Source of the DNA: UMGS755 sp045590535
Lineage (GTDB): Bacteria; Bacillota; Clostridia; UBA1381; UBA9506
DNA: 49,374 nt
Direction: 5' to 3'
Assembly (NCBI GenBank): GCA_045590535.1
Contig: JAZNRE010000046.1
Coordinates: 1-49,374 of the forward strand
Position numbers and translations under genes: made by a program. Below, in pieces: positions 24,993 to 33,808 of the stretch (its first letter is position 1; each line of letters begins with the position of its first letter). The notes beneath the pieces were generated by a model. That model did not search any database. It was not told the origin of the DNA and saw only the letters and a program-made list of their open reading frames with translations.

Positions 24993-25247
24993 ATGGAACG
25001 CAATTTCAGAAAACAAAGAACCGGTAAAGTCGTCAGTGATAAGATGGATAAGACCATCGTTGTGGCGATTGAATATAACGTGAAGCACCCGCTTTACGGT
25101 AAGATTGTAAAACGTACCTACAAACTCAAAGCCCATGATGAAAACAACGAATGCCGCATTGGTGATCGCGTTCGCGTTATGGAAACCAGACGCTTGTCCA
25201 AAGACAAGAGATGGCGCTTGGTCGAGATTGTAGAAAAAGCTAAGTAA
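24993..25247 (+). CDS. rpsQ: 30S ribosomal protein S17
   Basis: The start at ATG 24993 (MERNFRKQRTGKVVS, 84 residues) is preferred over an in-frame ATG at 24975, because AAAGGAG lies between the two. The OB-fold protein binds 16S rRNA helices 7 and 11 early in assembly. Confidence 0.96.
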   Translation: MERNFRKQRTGKVVSDKMDKTIVVAIEYNVKHPLYGKIVKRTYKLKAHDENNECRIGDRVRVMETRRLSKDKRWRLVEIVEKAK

Positions 25248-25285
25248 GATTGCTTGGTGCGATACTAAATAAGGAGGAAACCGAA

Positions 25286-25654
25286 ATGATTCAACAGCAA
25301 ACGCTTTTGAAGGTTGCCGACAACACCGGTGCAAAAGAACTGATGTGTATCCGCGTTTTGGGTGGTTCCAAAAGAAGATACGCAGCAATCGGTGACGTTG
25401 TAGTTGCTTCTGTTAAAAAGGCGACACCCGGCGGTGTTGTTAAAAAAGGCGACGTTGTTAAGGCTGTTATTGTACGGTCCGCCAGCGGCGTAAGACGAAA
25501 TGACGGAACCTACATCAAATTTGATGAAAATGCAGCCGTTATTATAAGAGAAGATAAAAACCCCAGAGGAACCCGTATTTTTGGGCCCGTTGCAAGAGAG
25601 CTTCGTGAAAAAGAATATATGAAGATTCTCTCTCTGGCTCCTGAGGTGCTGTAA
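25286..25654 (+). CDS. rplN: 50S ribosomal protein L14
   Basis: From ATG 25286 (MIQQQTLLKVADNTGAKEL) the protein has the universal length of 122 residues and ends ILSLAPEVL. AAGGAGGAA precedes this start; upstream in-frame extension is not family-like. L14 forms an intersubunit bridge. Confidence 0.97.
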   Translation: MIQQQTLLKVADNTGAKELMCIRVLGGSKRRYAAIGDVVVASVKKATPGGVVKKGDVVKAVIVRSASGVRRNDGTYIKFDENAAVIIREDKNPRGTRIFGPVARELREKEYMKILSLAPEVL

Positions 25655-25671
25655 GGAGGAGGAACGCTATT

Positions 25672-25995
25672 ATGGCAAAAATGCATATTAAATCCGGCGA
25701 CGAAGTCATCGTTATCTCCGGTAAGGATAAAGGCAAAAAGGGTAAAGTGCTCAGCGTTTTCCCTGAAAAAGGTCGGGCAATTGTTGAAGGTGTTGCCATT
25801 GCAACAAAACACCAGAAACCCCGCCGTGCCGGCGATCCGGGTGGCATCGTTAAACAGGAAGCTTCTGTTGATGCTTCTAACCTGATGAACATCTGCGCAA
25901 AATGCAATAAGCCTGCACGAATCGGCCGCAAAGTTTTAGAAAACGGCCAAAAAGTGAGATATTGCAAAAAGTGCAAAGAAGTTTTCAGTGAGTAA
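25672..25995 (+). CDS. rplX: 50S ribosomal protein L24
   Basis: This 107-residue protein has an N-terminal KOW motif (GDEVIVISGKDKGKKGKVL) and, towards the end, two CxxC pairs (CAKC, CKKC) that suggest zinc binding. L24 is one of the assembly initiators of the 50S subunit. Confidence 0.97.
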   Translation: MAKMHIKSGDEVIVISGKDKGKKGKVLSVFPEKGRAIVEGVAIATKHQKPRRAGDPGGIVKQEASVDASNLMNICAKCNKPARIGRKVLENGQKVRYCKKCKEVFSE

Positions 25996-26020
25996 TTGAG
26001 TAAAGGAGGTTTACAGGCTC

Positions 26021-26563
26021 ATGTCTAGAATGCAAGATAAATACATCGGCGAGGTTGCTCCTGCTTTGATGACTAAGTTCAGCTACAAAAGCACAATGGA
26101 GATTCCGAAGCTGGAAAAAATCGTTGTTAATATCGGCTTAGGCGAAGCAAAAGATAATGCAAAAGCTTTAGACAGCGCTGTTGAAGATTTAACAGCCATC
26201 ACAGGTCAAAAGCCCGTTATCACAAAGGCAAAGAAATCTGTTGCTGCGTTTAAGATCAGAGAAGGCATGAATATCGGCTGCAAAGTTACACTGCGCGGCA
26301 AGAAAATGTATGAGTTCTTAGACAGACTCTTCTCCGTGGCTCTGCCTCGCGTAAGAGACTTCAGAGGTATTAACCCCGACGCTTTTGACGGTCGCGGTAA
26401 CTACTCTCTGGGTATTAAAGAACAACTCATTTTCCCGGAAATAGATTATGATAAGATCGATAAAATCAGAGGTATGGACATTATTGTCGTTACCACAGCC
26501 AAAACTGACGAAGAAGCAAGAGAATTGCTCACATTGATGGGCGCTCCCTTCGCTAGTCGCTAA
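26021..26563 (+). CDS. rplE: 50S ribosomal protein L5
   Basis: This 180-residue protein is full length, with KIVVNIGLGEAKDN and the C-terminal GMDIIVVTTAKTDEEARELL. It binds 5S rRNA in the central protuberance. AAAGGAGG lies 11 bases upstream. Confidence 0.98.
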   Translation: MSRMQDKYIGEVAPALMTKFSYKSTMEIPKLEKIVVNIGLGEAKDNAKALDSAVEDLTAITGQKPVITKAKKSVAAFKIREGMNIGCKVTLRGKKMYEFLDRLFSVALPRVRDFRGINPDAFDGRGNYSLGIKEQLIFPEIDYDKIDKIRGMDIIVVTTAKTDEEARELLTLMGAPFASR

Positions 26564-26588
26564 GCTCTGATTGTGAAGGAGGAGAATC

Positions 26589-26774
26589 ATGGCTAAAAAA
26601 TCGATGGTAAACAAACAGCAGAAAGCGCCTAAGTTTAGCACCAGAGCGTACAATCGCTGCAAAATTTGCGGACGCCCCCATGCTTATTTAAGAAAGTATG
26701 GTATTTGCCGTATCTGCTTCAGAGAACTGGCATATAAGGGCCAAATCCCCGGTGTGAAAAAGGCCAGCTGGTAA
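26589..26774 (+). CDS. rpsN: 30S ribosomal protein S14, zinc type
   Basis: This 61-residue short form keeps the four-cysteine zinc ribbon (CKICGRPHAYLRKYGICRIC). Firmicutes often use this C-plus paralogue. It sits in the 30S head. GAAGGAGGAG precedes the ATG. Confidence 0.97.
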   Translation: MAKKSMVNKQQKAPKFSTRAYNRCKICGRPHAYLRKYGICRICFRELAYKGQIPGVKKASW

Positions 26775-26801
26775 AACAGAATTTGGAAGGAGGCTAAAAT
26801 C

Positions 26802-27197
26802 ATGCAAGTGACCGATCCTATCGCGGATATGTTAACAAGAATCCGTAATGCAAATTCCGCACGGCACGAAACGGTTGATGTGCCCGCCTCTAACATGAAG
26901 AAGGCTATTGCAGCCATTCTGCTTGAGGAAGGGTATATAAAGAATTATCAGGTCATCGAAGACGGAAAGCAGGGCATCATCAGAATCGCCCTGAAATATG
27001 TGGGTAAAGAAAAGGTTATTTCCGGCATTCAGAGAATTTCCAAGCCGGGCCTCAGAATTTACAAAAATACAGAGGAGCTGCCCAAGGTTTTAAAGGGCCT
27101 GGGTATTGCAATCATTTCTACATCCAAGGGTATTATGACCGATAAAAAGGCAAGACAGGAGAACGTCGGTGGCGAGGTCCTGGCTTTTGTCTGGTAA
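26802..27197 (+). CDS. rpsH: 30S ribosomal protein S8
   Basis: This 131-residue protein starts with VTDPIADMLTRIRNAN and ends with STSKGIMTDKKARQENVGGE, the 16S rRNA helix 21 binding region. In E. coli S8 is also the translational repressor of the spc operon; whether that holds here is not visible. Confidence 0.97.
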   Translation: MQVTDPIADMLTRIRNANSARHETVDVPASNMKKAIAAILLEEGYIKNYQVIEDGKQGIIRIALKYVGKEKVISGIQRISKPGLRIYKNTEELPKVLKGLGIAIISTSKGIMTDKKARQENVGGEVLAFVW

Positions 27198-27221
27198 AAA
27201 CGAATCAGGAGGTATCAGAAA

Positions 27222-27767
27222 ATGTCCAGAATTGGTAGAATGCCGATTACGGTTCCCGCTGGTGTTGATGTCACCATTGGTGCAGGCAACGATATTACCG
27301 TTAAGGGTCCTAAAGGCACATTAACAAAAAAATTACATTCTGATATGCTTATTGCGAAGGAAGACGGCGTTATCACCGTTTCCAGACCTTCAGAAATTAA
27401 GGCACACAAAGCTCTGCATGGTCTGACCCGTACGCTTTTAAACAACATGATTGTTGGCGTAACAGAAGGCTATGAAAAGACTTTAGAAGTTAACGGCGTT
27501 GGTTACAGAGCACAGCTTCAGGGCAAAAACCTGCTCTTAAACCTGGGTTATTCCCATCCTGTTGAAATGGCTCCGGTTGACGGAATCACCATTGAAGTTC
27601 CCAACCCGAACACCATTATTGTTAAGGGTATTGACAAACAGGTTGTTGGTGAATTTGCCGCAAAGGTTAGAGAAAAGAGATTGCCTGAGCCTTATAAAGG
27701 AAAGGGTATTAAATACTCTTATGAGCACATCAGACGCAAGGAAGGTAAAGCAGGCGGTAAGAAATAA
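27222..27767 (+). CDS. rplF: 50S ribosomal protein L6
   Basis: This 181-residue protein has the two repeated RNA-binding folds and the C-terminal signature PEPYKGKGIKY. It lies near the factor-binding site by the sarcin-ricin loop. AGGAGG is nine bases before the ATG. Confidence 0.97.
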   Translation: MSRIGRMPITVPAGVDVTIGAGNDITVKGPKGTLTKKLHSDMLIAKEDGVITVSRPSEIKAHKALHGLTRTLLNNMIVGVTEGYEKTLEVNGVGYRAQLQGKNLLLNLGYSHPVEMAPVDGITIEVPNPNTIIVKGIDKQVVGEFAAKVREKRLPEPYKGKGIKYSYEHIRRKEGKAGGKK

Positions 27768-27829
27768 TAATCTTCCTTTGCAAAACCAGCATGGCAAAAT
27801 CCATGCAGCATAAAAAAGGAGTGAATAAA

Positions 27830-28192
27830 GTGATTAAGAAACCTGTCAGTAATGTGGCAAGACTTAGAAGACATAAGCGCGTTCGTAAGCTGATCAGCGG
27901 TACCGCAGAGCGTCCCAGACTGAACGTGTTCAGAAGCTTAAAGAACATTTATGCGCAGATCATCGATGATACAAAAGGCATTACACTGGTTTCCGCCTCA
28001 ACCTTAGACAAAGAGCTTAAGGAAAATTACGGCGGTAACAAAGACGCGGCCAGAGCTGTTGGTAAATTAGTTGCCCAGCGTGCACTTGATGCCGGTATTA
28101 AAACGGTTGTTTTTGACCGTGGCGGTTATATTTATCACGGCCGTGTACAAGAATTAGCCGAGGGCGCCCGTGAAGGCGGCCTGGAATTTTAA
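27830..28192 (+). CDS. rplR: 50S ribosomal protein L18
   Basis: GTG 27830 gives 120 residues beginning MIKKPVSNVARLRRHKRVRK, the normal family start, with AAAAGGAG eight bases upstream. An ATG at 27791 in the same frame would add 13 unrelated residues and has no ribosome binding site. L18 binds 5S rRNA. Confidence 0.95.
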   Translation: MIKKPVSNVARLRRHKRVRKLISGTAERPRLNVFRSLKNIYAQIIDDTKGITLVSASTLDKELKENYGGNKDAARAVGKLVAQRALDAGIKTVVFDRGGYIYHGRVQELAEGAREGGLEF

Positions 28193-28210
28193 GAAAAGGA
28201 GGAAATCAGT

Positions 28211-28714
28211 TTGGCTCAGTTAATAGATGCAAGCGTATTAGACATCAAAGAAAAAGTTGTGAAGCTCAGCCGTGTTGCCAAGGTTGTTAAGGGCGGTCGT
28301 ACCTTCCGTTTTTCTGCACTGGTTGTCGTTGGCGACGAAAACGGCCATGTTGGCTGTGGTACCGGTAAAGCAGCTGAAATTCCTGAAGCAATCCGCAAGG
28401 GTATTGAAGATGCAAAGAAAAACATGATTAAAGTTAATCTGGTTGGTAGCACAATTCCTCACGAAACAATCGGCGAATTTGGTGCAGGCAGAATTTTATT
28501 AAAGCCTGCTGCTCCCGGTACCGGTGTTATTGCCGGCGGTGCAGCCAGAGCCGTTATTGAGCTCGCAGGCATTCGTGATATCAGAACCAAATCCCTTCGT
28601 TCTAACAACGCAAGGAACGTGGTAAAGGCTACAATTGCCGGATTGCTCTCCTTGAAGGATGCCGGTGAAGTGGCAGCCCTCCGGGGTAAATCCAAGGAAG
28701 ACTTAGTAGATTAA
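28211..28714 (+). CDS. rpsE: 30S ribosomal protein S5
   Basis: This 167-residue protein starts at TTG 28211 after AAAAGGAGG. The dsRBD-like N-terminal half (VVGDENGHVGCGTGKAAEIPEAI) and GTGVIAGGAARAVIELAG are conserved. S5 contributes to decoding accuracy. Confidence 0.97.
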   Translation: MAQLIDASVLDIKEKVVKLSRVAKVVKGGRTFRFSALVVVGDENGHVGCGTGKAAEIPEAIRKGIEDAKKNMIKVNLVGSTIPHETIGEFGAGRILLKPAAPGTGVIAGGAARAVIELAGIRDIRTKSLRSNNARNVVKATIAGLLSLKDAGEVAALRGKSKEDLVD

Positions 28715-28728
28715 GGAGGTATGGTGTT

Positions 28729-28908
28729 ATGGCAATGCTAAAGGTTAAGCTTATTAAAAGCACCATCGGCAGAAAGAAAGACCATATTGCTACGGTACAC
28801 GCACTCGGACTTAAAAAAGTTCGTGATGAAAAAGAACACCAGGACAATGCAGCCATTCGTGGTATGATTGCCAAGGTGGACTATATGCTCGAGGTAGAAG
28901 AAATATAG
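28729..28908 (+). CDS. rpmD: 50S ribosomal protein L30
   Basis: This 59-residue protein (MAMLKVKLIKSTIGRKKDH ... MLEVEEI) is the normal short bacterial L30 and binds 23S rRNA domain II. AAGGAGG lies nine bases before the ATG. It fills the expected slot between rpsE and rplO. Confidence 0.96.
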   Translation: MAMLKVKLIKSTIGRKKDHIATVHALGLKKVRDEKEHQDNAAIRGMIAKVDYMLEVEEI

Positions 28909-28927
28909 TAGAAGGAGGTGCTTTATA

Positions 28928-29371
28928 ATGAAACTGAACGAATTAAAGCCGGCAGAAGGCTCTAAGAAGGCAGCTTTCAGAGTTGGCCGTGGTCACGGTT
29001 CCGGTAACGGTAAAACTGCTGGCAAAGGTCACAAAGGTCAGAACGCTCGCTCCGGCGGCGGTGTTAGACCGGGCTTTGAAGGCGGACAGATGCCTCTTTA
29101 CAGACGCCTGCCGAAAAAAGGCTTTACCAATATTTTTGCAAAGACTTATACCCAGGTTAATGTTTCAGATTTAAACAGATTTGCTGACGGTACTGAAGTA
29201 ACCGCTGAAGTGCTGAAGGCTGAAGGAATCATCAAGAAGCTTAATGACGGAGTTGTCGTTTTAGGTCGTGGTGATTTAACGGCAAAAAATCTGACTGTTA
29301 AAGCAGCACGCTTCTCTGCTACTGCGGCGGAAAAAATCGCATCCGCCGGAGGAAAGGCGGAGGTGGTATAA
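28928..29371 (+). CDS. rplO: 50S ribosomal protein L15
   Basis: This 147-residue protein has the glycine-rich N-terminal extension (GRGHGSGNGKTAGKGHKGQ) that threads into 23S rRNA. The stop codon is directly followed by the secY ATG, which suggests coupled translation. Confidence 0.97.
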   Translation: MKLNELKPAEGSKKAAFRVGRGHGSGNGKTAGKGHKGQNARSGGGVRPGFEGGQMPLYRRLPKKGFTNIFAKTYTQVNVSDLNRFADGTEVTAEVLKAEGIIKKLNDGVVVLGRGDLTAKNLTVKAARFSATAAEKIASAGGKAEVV

Positions 29372-30664
29372 ATGCTGCAAACGCTCAGAAACGCATGGAA
29401 AATCCCCGAATTGAGAAAGAAAATGCTTTACACCCTTTTGATGTTGGTTATTTTCAGACTTGGTTCATATATTCCGGTTCCCGGACTTAGCTCCGGCGCC
29501 GTAGCCGCAATGATGGGCGGTTTTTCAGAAGGTCTGCAAGGTCTTTTGAACAACTTTTCCGGTGGTGCATTAGAGCGTGGATCCATTTTTGCCATGAGTA
29601 TTTCGCCCTACATCAACGCGTCGATTATCATTCAGCTTTTAACAGTTGCAATCCCCGCTTGGGAGCGCTTATCCAAAGAGGGTGAAGAGGGCAGAAAGAA
29701 GCTTTCTTCCTACACCCGTTACGGTACTGTTATTTTAGGCTTTCTCCAGGCAACCGGTCTGTATTTCGGACTGCGTAACAACCTGGTTGGCGGCCCCAGC
29801 TTTATGAACTATGTGATTTTGACACTGTCATTCACAGCCGGCACAGCATTTTTGATGTGGTTAGGCGAAGAAATTACAGATAAAGGCATTGGTAATGGTA
29901 TTTCTCTGTTAATCTTCACAGGTATCGTTTCTCGTGGACCGGCCATGATCCAGTCCCTGCGCGCTACCCTGATTACAGCAGAAGGCATGAGCATTCAAGG
30001 CCTTATCACTTTAGTTGGTATCATTGTTGTTGCAATTGCTGCAGTTGCATTTGTTGTGCTGATGAACGATGCAGAACGCCGTGTTCCGGTTCAGTATGCA
30101 AAACGCGTTGTTGGCAGAAAAATGTATGGCGGCCAGAGCACACACATTCCCATTAAAGTGGCAATGGCAGGCGTTCTGCCCATTATCTTTGCAATTTCCA
30201 TTATGTCTTTCCCCCAAACAATTAACATGTTTATTAACGGAGAGACAATGCCGACAGGCTTTTGGGGAACGGTTCTTGGTCTGTTCCAGCAGACACATCC
30301 GTTTTACATTATCGCTTACTTTTTGTTGATTGTGTTCTTCACATATTTCTACACAGCGATACAGTTTAACCCCATTGAAATTGCCAATAACATGAAGAAG
30401 AACGGTGGCTTCGTTCCGGGTATTCGTCCCGGCAAACCGACTTCTGACTTTATTGCAAGAATTCTGTCCAAAATCACACTGTTTGGTTCACTGTTTTTGG
30501 CAGTCATTGCAATTTTCCCGATTCTCTTGGCCTTTGTGCCGAACCTTTCCGGCATCTCCATCGGCGGTACATCTTTGTTGATCGTTGTTGGTGTTGCTCT
30601 TGAAACGGTTAAGCAGATGGAATCCCAGATGCTCATGCGTCACTATAAGGGTTTCTTAGAGTAA
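29372..30664 (+). CDS. secY: Protein translocase subunit SecY
   Basis: This 430-residue membrane protein has ten predicted helices and forms the protein-conducting channel with SecE and SecG. The plug region (FSGGALERGSIFAMSISPYINASI) and cytosolic loop (ERRVPVQYAKRVVG) are conserved. It begins right after rplO, and its ribosome binding site (GGAGG) lies inside that gene. Confidence 0.97.
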   Translation: MLQTLRNAWKIPELRKKMLYTLLMLVIFRLGSYIPVPGLSSGAVAAMMGGFSEGLQGLLNNFSGGALERGSIFAMSISPYINASIIIQLLTVAIPAWERLSKEGEEGRKKLSSYTRYGTVILGFLQATGLYFGLRNNLVGGPSFMNYVILTLSFTAGTAFLMWLGEEITDKGIGNGISLLIFTGIVSRGPAMIQSLRATLITAEGMSIQGLITLVGIIVVAIAAVAFVVLMNDAERRVPVQYAKRVVGRKMYGGQSTHIPIKVAMAGVLPIIFAISIMSFPQTINMFINGETMPTGFWGTVLGLFQQTHPFYIIAYFLLIVFFTYFYTAIQFNPIEIANNMKKNGGFVPGIRPGKPTSDFIARILSKITLFGSLFLAVIAIFPILLAFVPNLSGISIGGTSLLIVVGVALETVKQMESQMLMRHYKGFLE

Positions 30665-30679
30665 GGAGATAGTTGCAAT

Positions 30680-31321
30680 ATGAAAATAGTATTTTTTGGA
30701 CCGCCGGGTGCCGGCAAAGGCACCCAGGCGGCTAAACTCTCAGAAGCCTTCGAAATTCCCACCATTTCCACCGGACTTATCATCCGTCAGGCAATGGCAG
30801 CGGGAACCGAAGTGGGCAAAATCGCAGAAGATTACATCAAAAGCGGCGCGCTGCTGCCGGATGATGTAGTGGCAGCCTTGGTGGCAGAGCGTTTGAAAGA
30901 AGACGATTGCCAAAAGGGTTACATCTTGGACGGTTTCCCCAGAACACTGGTTCAAGCCGAAATTATGGACAAAACCGGTATTGCGGTAGACTTTGTTTTG
31001 GATATTGAAGTGCCCGATGAAGCGATTGTTAAACGCATGTCCGGTCGTCGTGTTTGCAACAAATGCGGTGCGGCGTTCCACACAGAGTTTAACCCCCCGA
31101 AGGCAGAGAATGTTTGCGATATCTGCGGCGAAGTGCTCAGCATCAGAGCCGACGATGCACCGGAAGTTGTGTTGAATCGTTTATCTGTTTACCATGAGCA
31201 GACCGAACCGCTGAAAGCATATTATGAAAAGCAGGGCAAGCTGATTGTTATTGACGGAGAAGGAACTGTTGAGGAAATCTTCTCTCGTGTACAGGCAGCA
31301 TGCAACGAGGCGGGCAAATAA
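30680..31321 (+). CDS. adk: Adenylate kinase, zinc-containing LID
   Basis: This 213-residue enzyme interconverts ATP plus AMP with two ADP. The P-loop GPPGAGKGTQ lies at residues 7-16, and the LID carries CNKCG and CDIC, the four-cysteine zinc site of Gram-positive adenylate kinases. It follows secY by 15 bases, and its stop lies right against the map start. Confidence 0.97.
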   Translation: MKIVFFGPPGAGKGTQAAKLSEAFEIPTISTGLIIRQAMAAGTEVGKIAEDYIKSGALLPDDVVAALVAERLKEDDCQKGYILDGFPRTLVQAEIMDKTGIAVDFVLDIEVPDEAIVKRMSGRRVCNKCGAAFHTEFNPPKAENVCDICGEVLSIRADDAPEVVLNRLSVYHEQTEPLKAYYEKQGKLIVIDGEGTVEEIFSRVQAACNEAGK

Positions 31322-31322
31322 T

Positions 31323-32072
31323 ATGATTAAAATTAAAGCCCCCCACGAAATTGAAGCAATGCGCGGAGCAGGTAAAATTACCGCAGCAACCTTTGAGCGT
31401 TTGGCCGAGGCGATTGTCCCCGGCGTGACAACGGCAGAGCTTGATGCGATTGCAGCACGGTTCATTAAAGAGAACAATGCGACCTGTTCTTTCTGGCATT
31501 ACAATGGCTATCCTGCCCATATCTGCACATCTGTTAACGGACAGGTTGTGCATGGCATCCCCTCAAAGCAGGTTGTGCTGCACGAGGGCGACATTGTCAG
31601 CATTGACATTGGCGTTTGCTACAAAGGCTATCATGGCGACAGCGCAAAAACATTTGCGGTGGGCAAGATCAGCCCCGAGGCAGAACGGTTAATCCGTGTT
31701 ACAGAAGAGTGCTTTTATGAAGGCTTGCGGCAGGCTTATGCCGGCAATCGAGTGCAAGACATTGGTGCGGCCATACAAGGCCATGCTGAAAAAAACGGCT
31801 ATTCGGTTGTGAGAAGCTTGGTGGGTCACGGTGTGGGCAGCAGCCTGCATGAAGATCCTGAAGTGCCGAACTTTGGCACAGCAGGTCGTGGCGCACGGCT
31901 TTTATCGGGCATGACCCTGGCCATTGAGCCGATGGTAAATCAAGGTGCGTATCATGTCAATACCCTGGCCGACCAATGGACAGTGGTAACAGCGGATGGA
32001 AAGCTTTCTGCTCACTATGAACATTCCGTTTTAATCCGGGATGGTGAGGCAGAAATCCTGACCACTTGCTAA
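31323..32072 (+). CDS. map: Methionine aminopeptidase type I
   Basis: From ATG 31323 the enzyme has 249 residues and removes the initiator methionine from nascent proteins. The metal ligands are visible in SIDIGVCYKGYHGDSAKTF (two Asp), GHGVGSSLHEDP (His), LAIEPM (Glu) and HYEHSVLI (Glu). A longer frame from 31245 would overlap adk by about 80 bases and is not needed. Confidence 0.96.
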   Translation: MIKIKAPHEIEAMRGAGKITAATFERLAEAIVPGVTTAELDAIAARFIKENNATCSFWHYNGYPAHICTSVNGQVVHGIPSKQVVLHEGDIVSIDIGVCYKGYHGDSAKTFAVGKISPEAERLIRVTEECFYEGLRQAYAGNRVQDIGAAIQGHAEKNGYSVVRSLVGHGVGSSLHEDPEVPNFGTAGRGARLLSGMTLAIEPMVNQGAYHVNTLADQWTVVTADGKLSAHYEHSVLIRDGEAEILTTC

Positions 32073-32093
32073 AGTTTTTTGAGGTGATGATGT

Positions 32094-32369
32094 TTGGAAG
32101 TTTTTGCCGGTGATATTGTTTATTCAAAGGCAGGCAGGGACAAAGGAAAACCCTTTATCGTTTTAGAGGTTTTAGATGCGCAGTATGTTATGCTGGCCGA
32201 CGGCCGCAAGCGTCGCATTGACAAGCCAAAGAAAAAAAAGATGAAACATCTATTAAAAAGCGGTCATACCGCAGAAAATATCGGAGAAAAGCTCCGTGGC
32301 GGTATGAAGGTTACCAATCCTGATTTAAAAAAGGCTTTGGCCGAGTTATTTGAAGACCATGATGCATAA
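32094..32369 (+). CDS. KOW-domain RNA-binding protein (L14e/L27e-like)
   Basis: This 91-residue protein has an N-terminal KOW motif (GDIVYSKAGRDKGKPFIVLEV) and a lysine-rich segment (KPKKKKMKHLLK), resembling the small L14E/L6E/L27E-like proteins found between map and infA in many Firmicutes. It probably binds rRNA or the ribosome; its exact role is not established. TTG 32094 follows GAGGTGATGA. Confidence 0.85.
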   Translation: MEVFAGDIVYSKAGRDKGKPFIVLEVLDAQYVMLADGRKRRIDKPKKKKMKHLLKSGHTAENIGEKLRGGMKVTNPDLKKALAELFEDHDA

Positions 32370-32381
32370 GGAGGTTTTACT

Positions 32382-32600
32382 ATGGCAAAAGAAGGCGTTT
32401 TAGAGCTGGAGGGTACGGTTTTAGAATCGCTCCCGAACGCAATGTTTCAGGTTGAGCTGGAAAATGGACATCAGATTTTAGCTCACATTTCCGGCAAGCT
32501 CCGGATGAACTTTATTAGAATTTTACCGGGCGACCGCGTTACTGTGGAATTATCGCCCTATGACTTGACGAAAGGCAGAATCACCTGGCGTGCAAAATAA
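32382..32600 (+). CDS. infA: Translation initiation factor IF-1
   Basis: This 72-residue OB-fold protein has the universal sequence VLELEGTVLESLPNAMFQVELENG. It blocks the A-site of the 30S subunit during initiation. AAGGAGG precedes the ATG. A hairpin AAGATGCG / CGCATCTT (32634-32652) lies between it and rpmJ. Confidence 0.98.
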   Translation: MAKEGVLELEGTVLESLPNAMFQVELENGHQILAHISGKLRMNFIRILPGDRVTVELSPYDLTKGRITWRAK

Positions 32601-32668
32601 TTTCGTCAGAAAAAACCAGCCATATAAAGATTTAAGATGCGAATCGCATCTTTTAAGGAGGAATTCAC

Positions 32669-32782
32669 ATGAAGGTCAGACCGTCTGTTAAACCCATTTG
32701 CGAAAAATGCAAAATCATTAAGCGCAAAGGTAAAATTATGGTGATTTGTGAAAATCCCAAGCATAAGCAGAAACAGGGCTGA
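32669..32782 (+). CDS. rpmJ: 50S ribosomal protein L36, zinc type
   Basis: This 37-residue protein (MKVRPSVKPICEKCKIIKRK ... NPKHKQKQG) retains the C-C-C-H zinc site. AAGGAGGAA precedes the ATG. It occupies its standard place between infA and rpsM. Confidence 0.97.
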   Translation: MKVRPSVKPICEKCKIIKRKGKIMVICENPKHKQKQG

Positions 32783-32909
32783 GCAATAGCGGCCCCGATT
32801 GAGGGGCGTTGCTGCATGTAAAAACCCGCGCGGGGCGGCTGCACGCTTTCTGCGTGACCCGCGAGGTTAGGCATATACACGATGATTGAAATGTATTGGA
32901 GGTGCAAAA
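32783..32909 (+). other. Structured spacer between rpmJ and rpsM
   Basis: A hairpin of AGCAA/TTGCT and GGCCCC/GAGGGGC arms spans 32781-32814, and a second GC-rich stem-forming stretch (CCCGCGCGGGG) follows. No U-tract is present, so it is not a typical terminator. It may be a regulatory binding site for the alpha-operon-like genes, but that is inference. Confidence 0.35.
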
Positions 32910-33278
32910 ATGGCAAGAATTTCAGGTGTTGACTTACCCAGAGAAAAAAGAGTTGAAATCGGCTTGACCTATGTTTATGGTATTGGCCTGTCCAGCTCCC
33001 GTAAGATTCTGGCAGCCACCGGTATCAATCCCGATACTCGTGTTAAAGATTTAACCGAGGATGAAGTATCCAAGTTGAGAGAAATCATCGACAGAGACTA
33101 CACTGTTGAAGGTGATTTAAGACGAAATGTAGCCTTAGACATCAAACGGCTCATGGAAATCGGCTGTTATAGAGGCATCCGTCACAGAAAGGGCTTACCG
33201 GTTCGCGGTCAAAGAACCAAGACCAATGCCAGAACCAGAAAGGGTCCGGCCAGAACCATTGCGAACAAGAAGAAGTAA
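32910..33278 (+). CDS. rpsM: 30S ribosomal protein S13
   Basis: From ATG 32910 (MARISGVDLPREKRVEIGL) the protein has 122 residues, the usual length, and ends in a basic tail reaching the P-site. TTGGAGG precedes this start; an in-frame ATG 24 bases upstream would add unrelated residues. Confidence 0.97.
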   Translation: MARISGVDLPREKRVEIGLTYVYGIGLSSSRKILAATGINPDTRVKDLTEDEVSKLREIIDRDYTVEGDLRRNVALDIKRLMEIGCYRGIRHRKGLPVRGQRTKTNARTRKGPARTIANKKK

Positions 33279-33345
33279 ACCTTTCTAAAATACATGATTC
33301 GGATATCCGAATACGATTTTGAGCTTTTTGAAAGGAGGAGCAAAC

Positions 33346-33738
33346 ATGGCTAAAGTAGCAAGAAGAACTACTCGCAGAAAGGCGAAGAAAAATATTGAGC
33401 GTGGTGCGGTTCATATTCGTTCCAGCTTCAACAATACCATTGTTACCATCACTGACGTAGCCGGCAATGCAATCAGCTGGGCGTCTTCAGGCGGACTGGG
33501 TTTCCGTGGCTCCAGAAAGAGCACACCCTTCGCAGCTCAGATGGCAGCAGAAACAGCAGCTAAAGCAGCACAGGAACACGGCCTGAAAACCGTTGAGGTT
33601 TATGTTAAGGGTCCCGGTTCCGGCAGAGAAGCTGCAATCCGTGCGCTGCAGGCAGCAGGTCTTGAGGTTAGCATGATTAAAGATGTTACCCCCATTCCTC
33701 ACAATGGCTGCAGACCGCCGAAAAGAAGAAGAGTTTGA
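33346..33738 (+). CDS. rpsK: 30S ribosomal protein S11
   Basis: From ATG 33346 (MAKVARRTTRRKAKKN) the protein has 130 residues and ends with the conserved DVTPIPHNGCRPPKRRRV. It sits on the platform near the mRNA exit. AAAGGAGGAG precedes this start; an upstream in-frame ATG is not needed. Confidence 0.97.
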   Translation: MAKVARRTTRRKAKKNIERGAVHIRSSFNNTIVTITDVAGNAISWASSGGLGFRGSRKSTPFAAQMAAETAAKAAQEHGLKTVEVYVKGPGSGREAAIRALQAAGLEVSMIKDVTPIPHNGCRPPKRRRV

Positions 33739-33808
33739 TTTTATACACAGTTTGTCTTGCCTTTTTGTAGGCGGGCAAACGCCAATAATTGAGGAGGTGT
33801 AAATTCGA

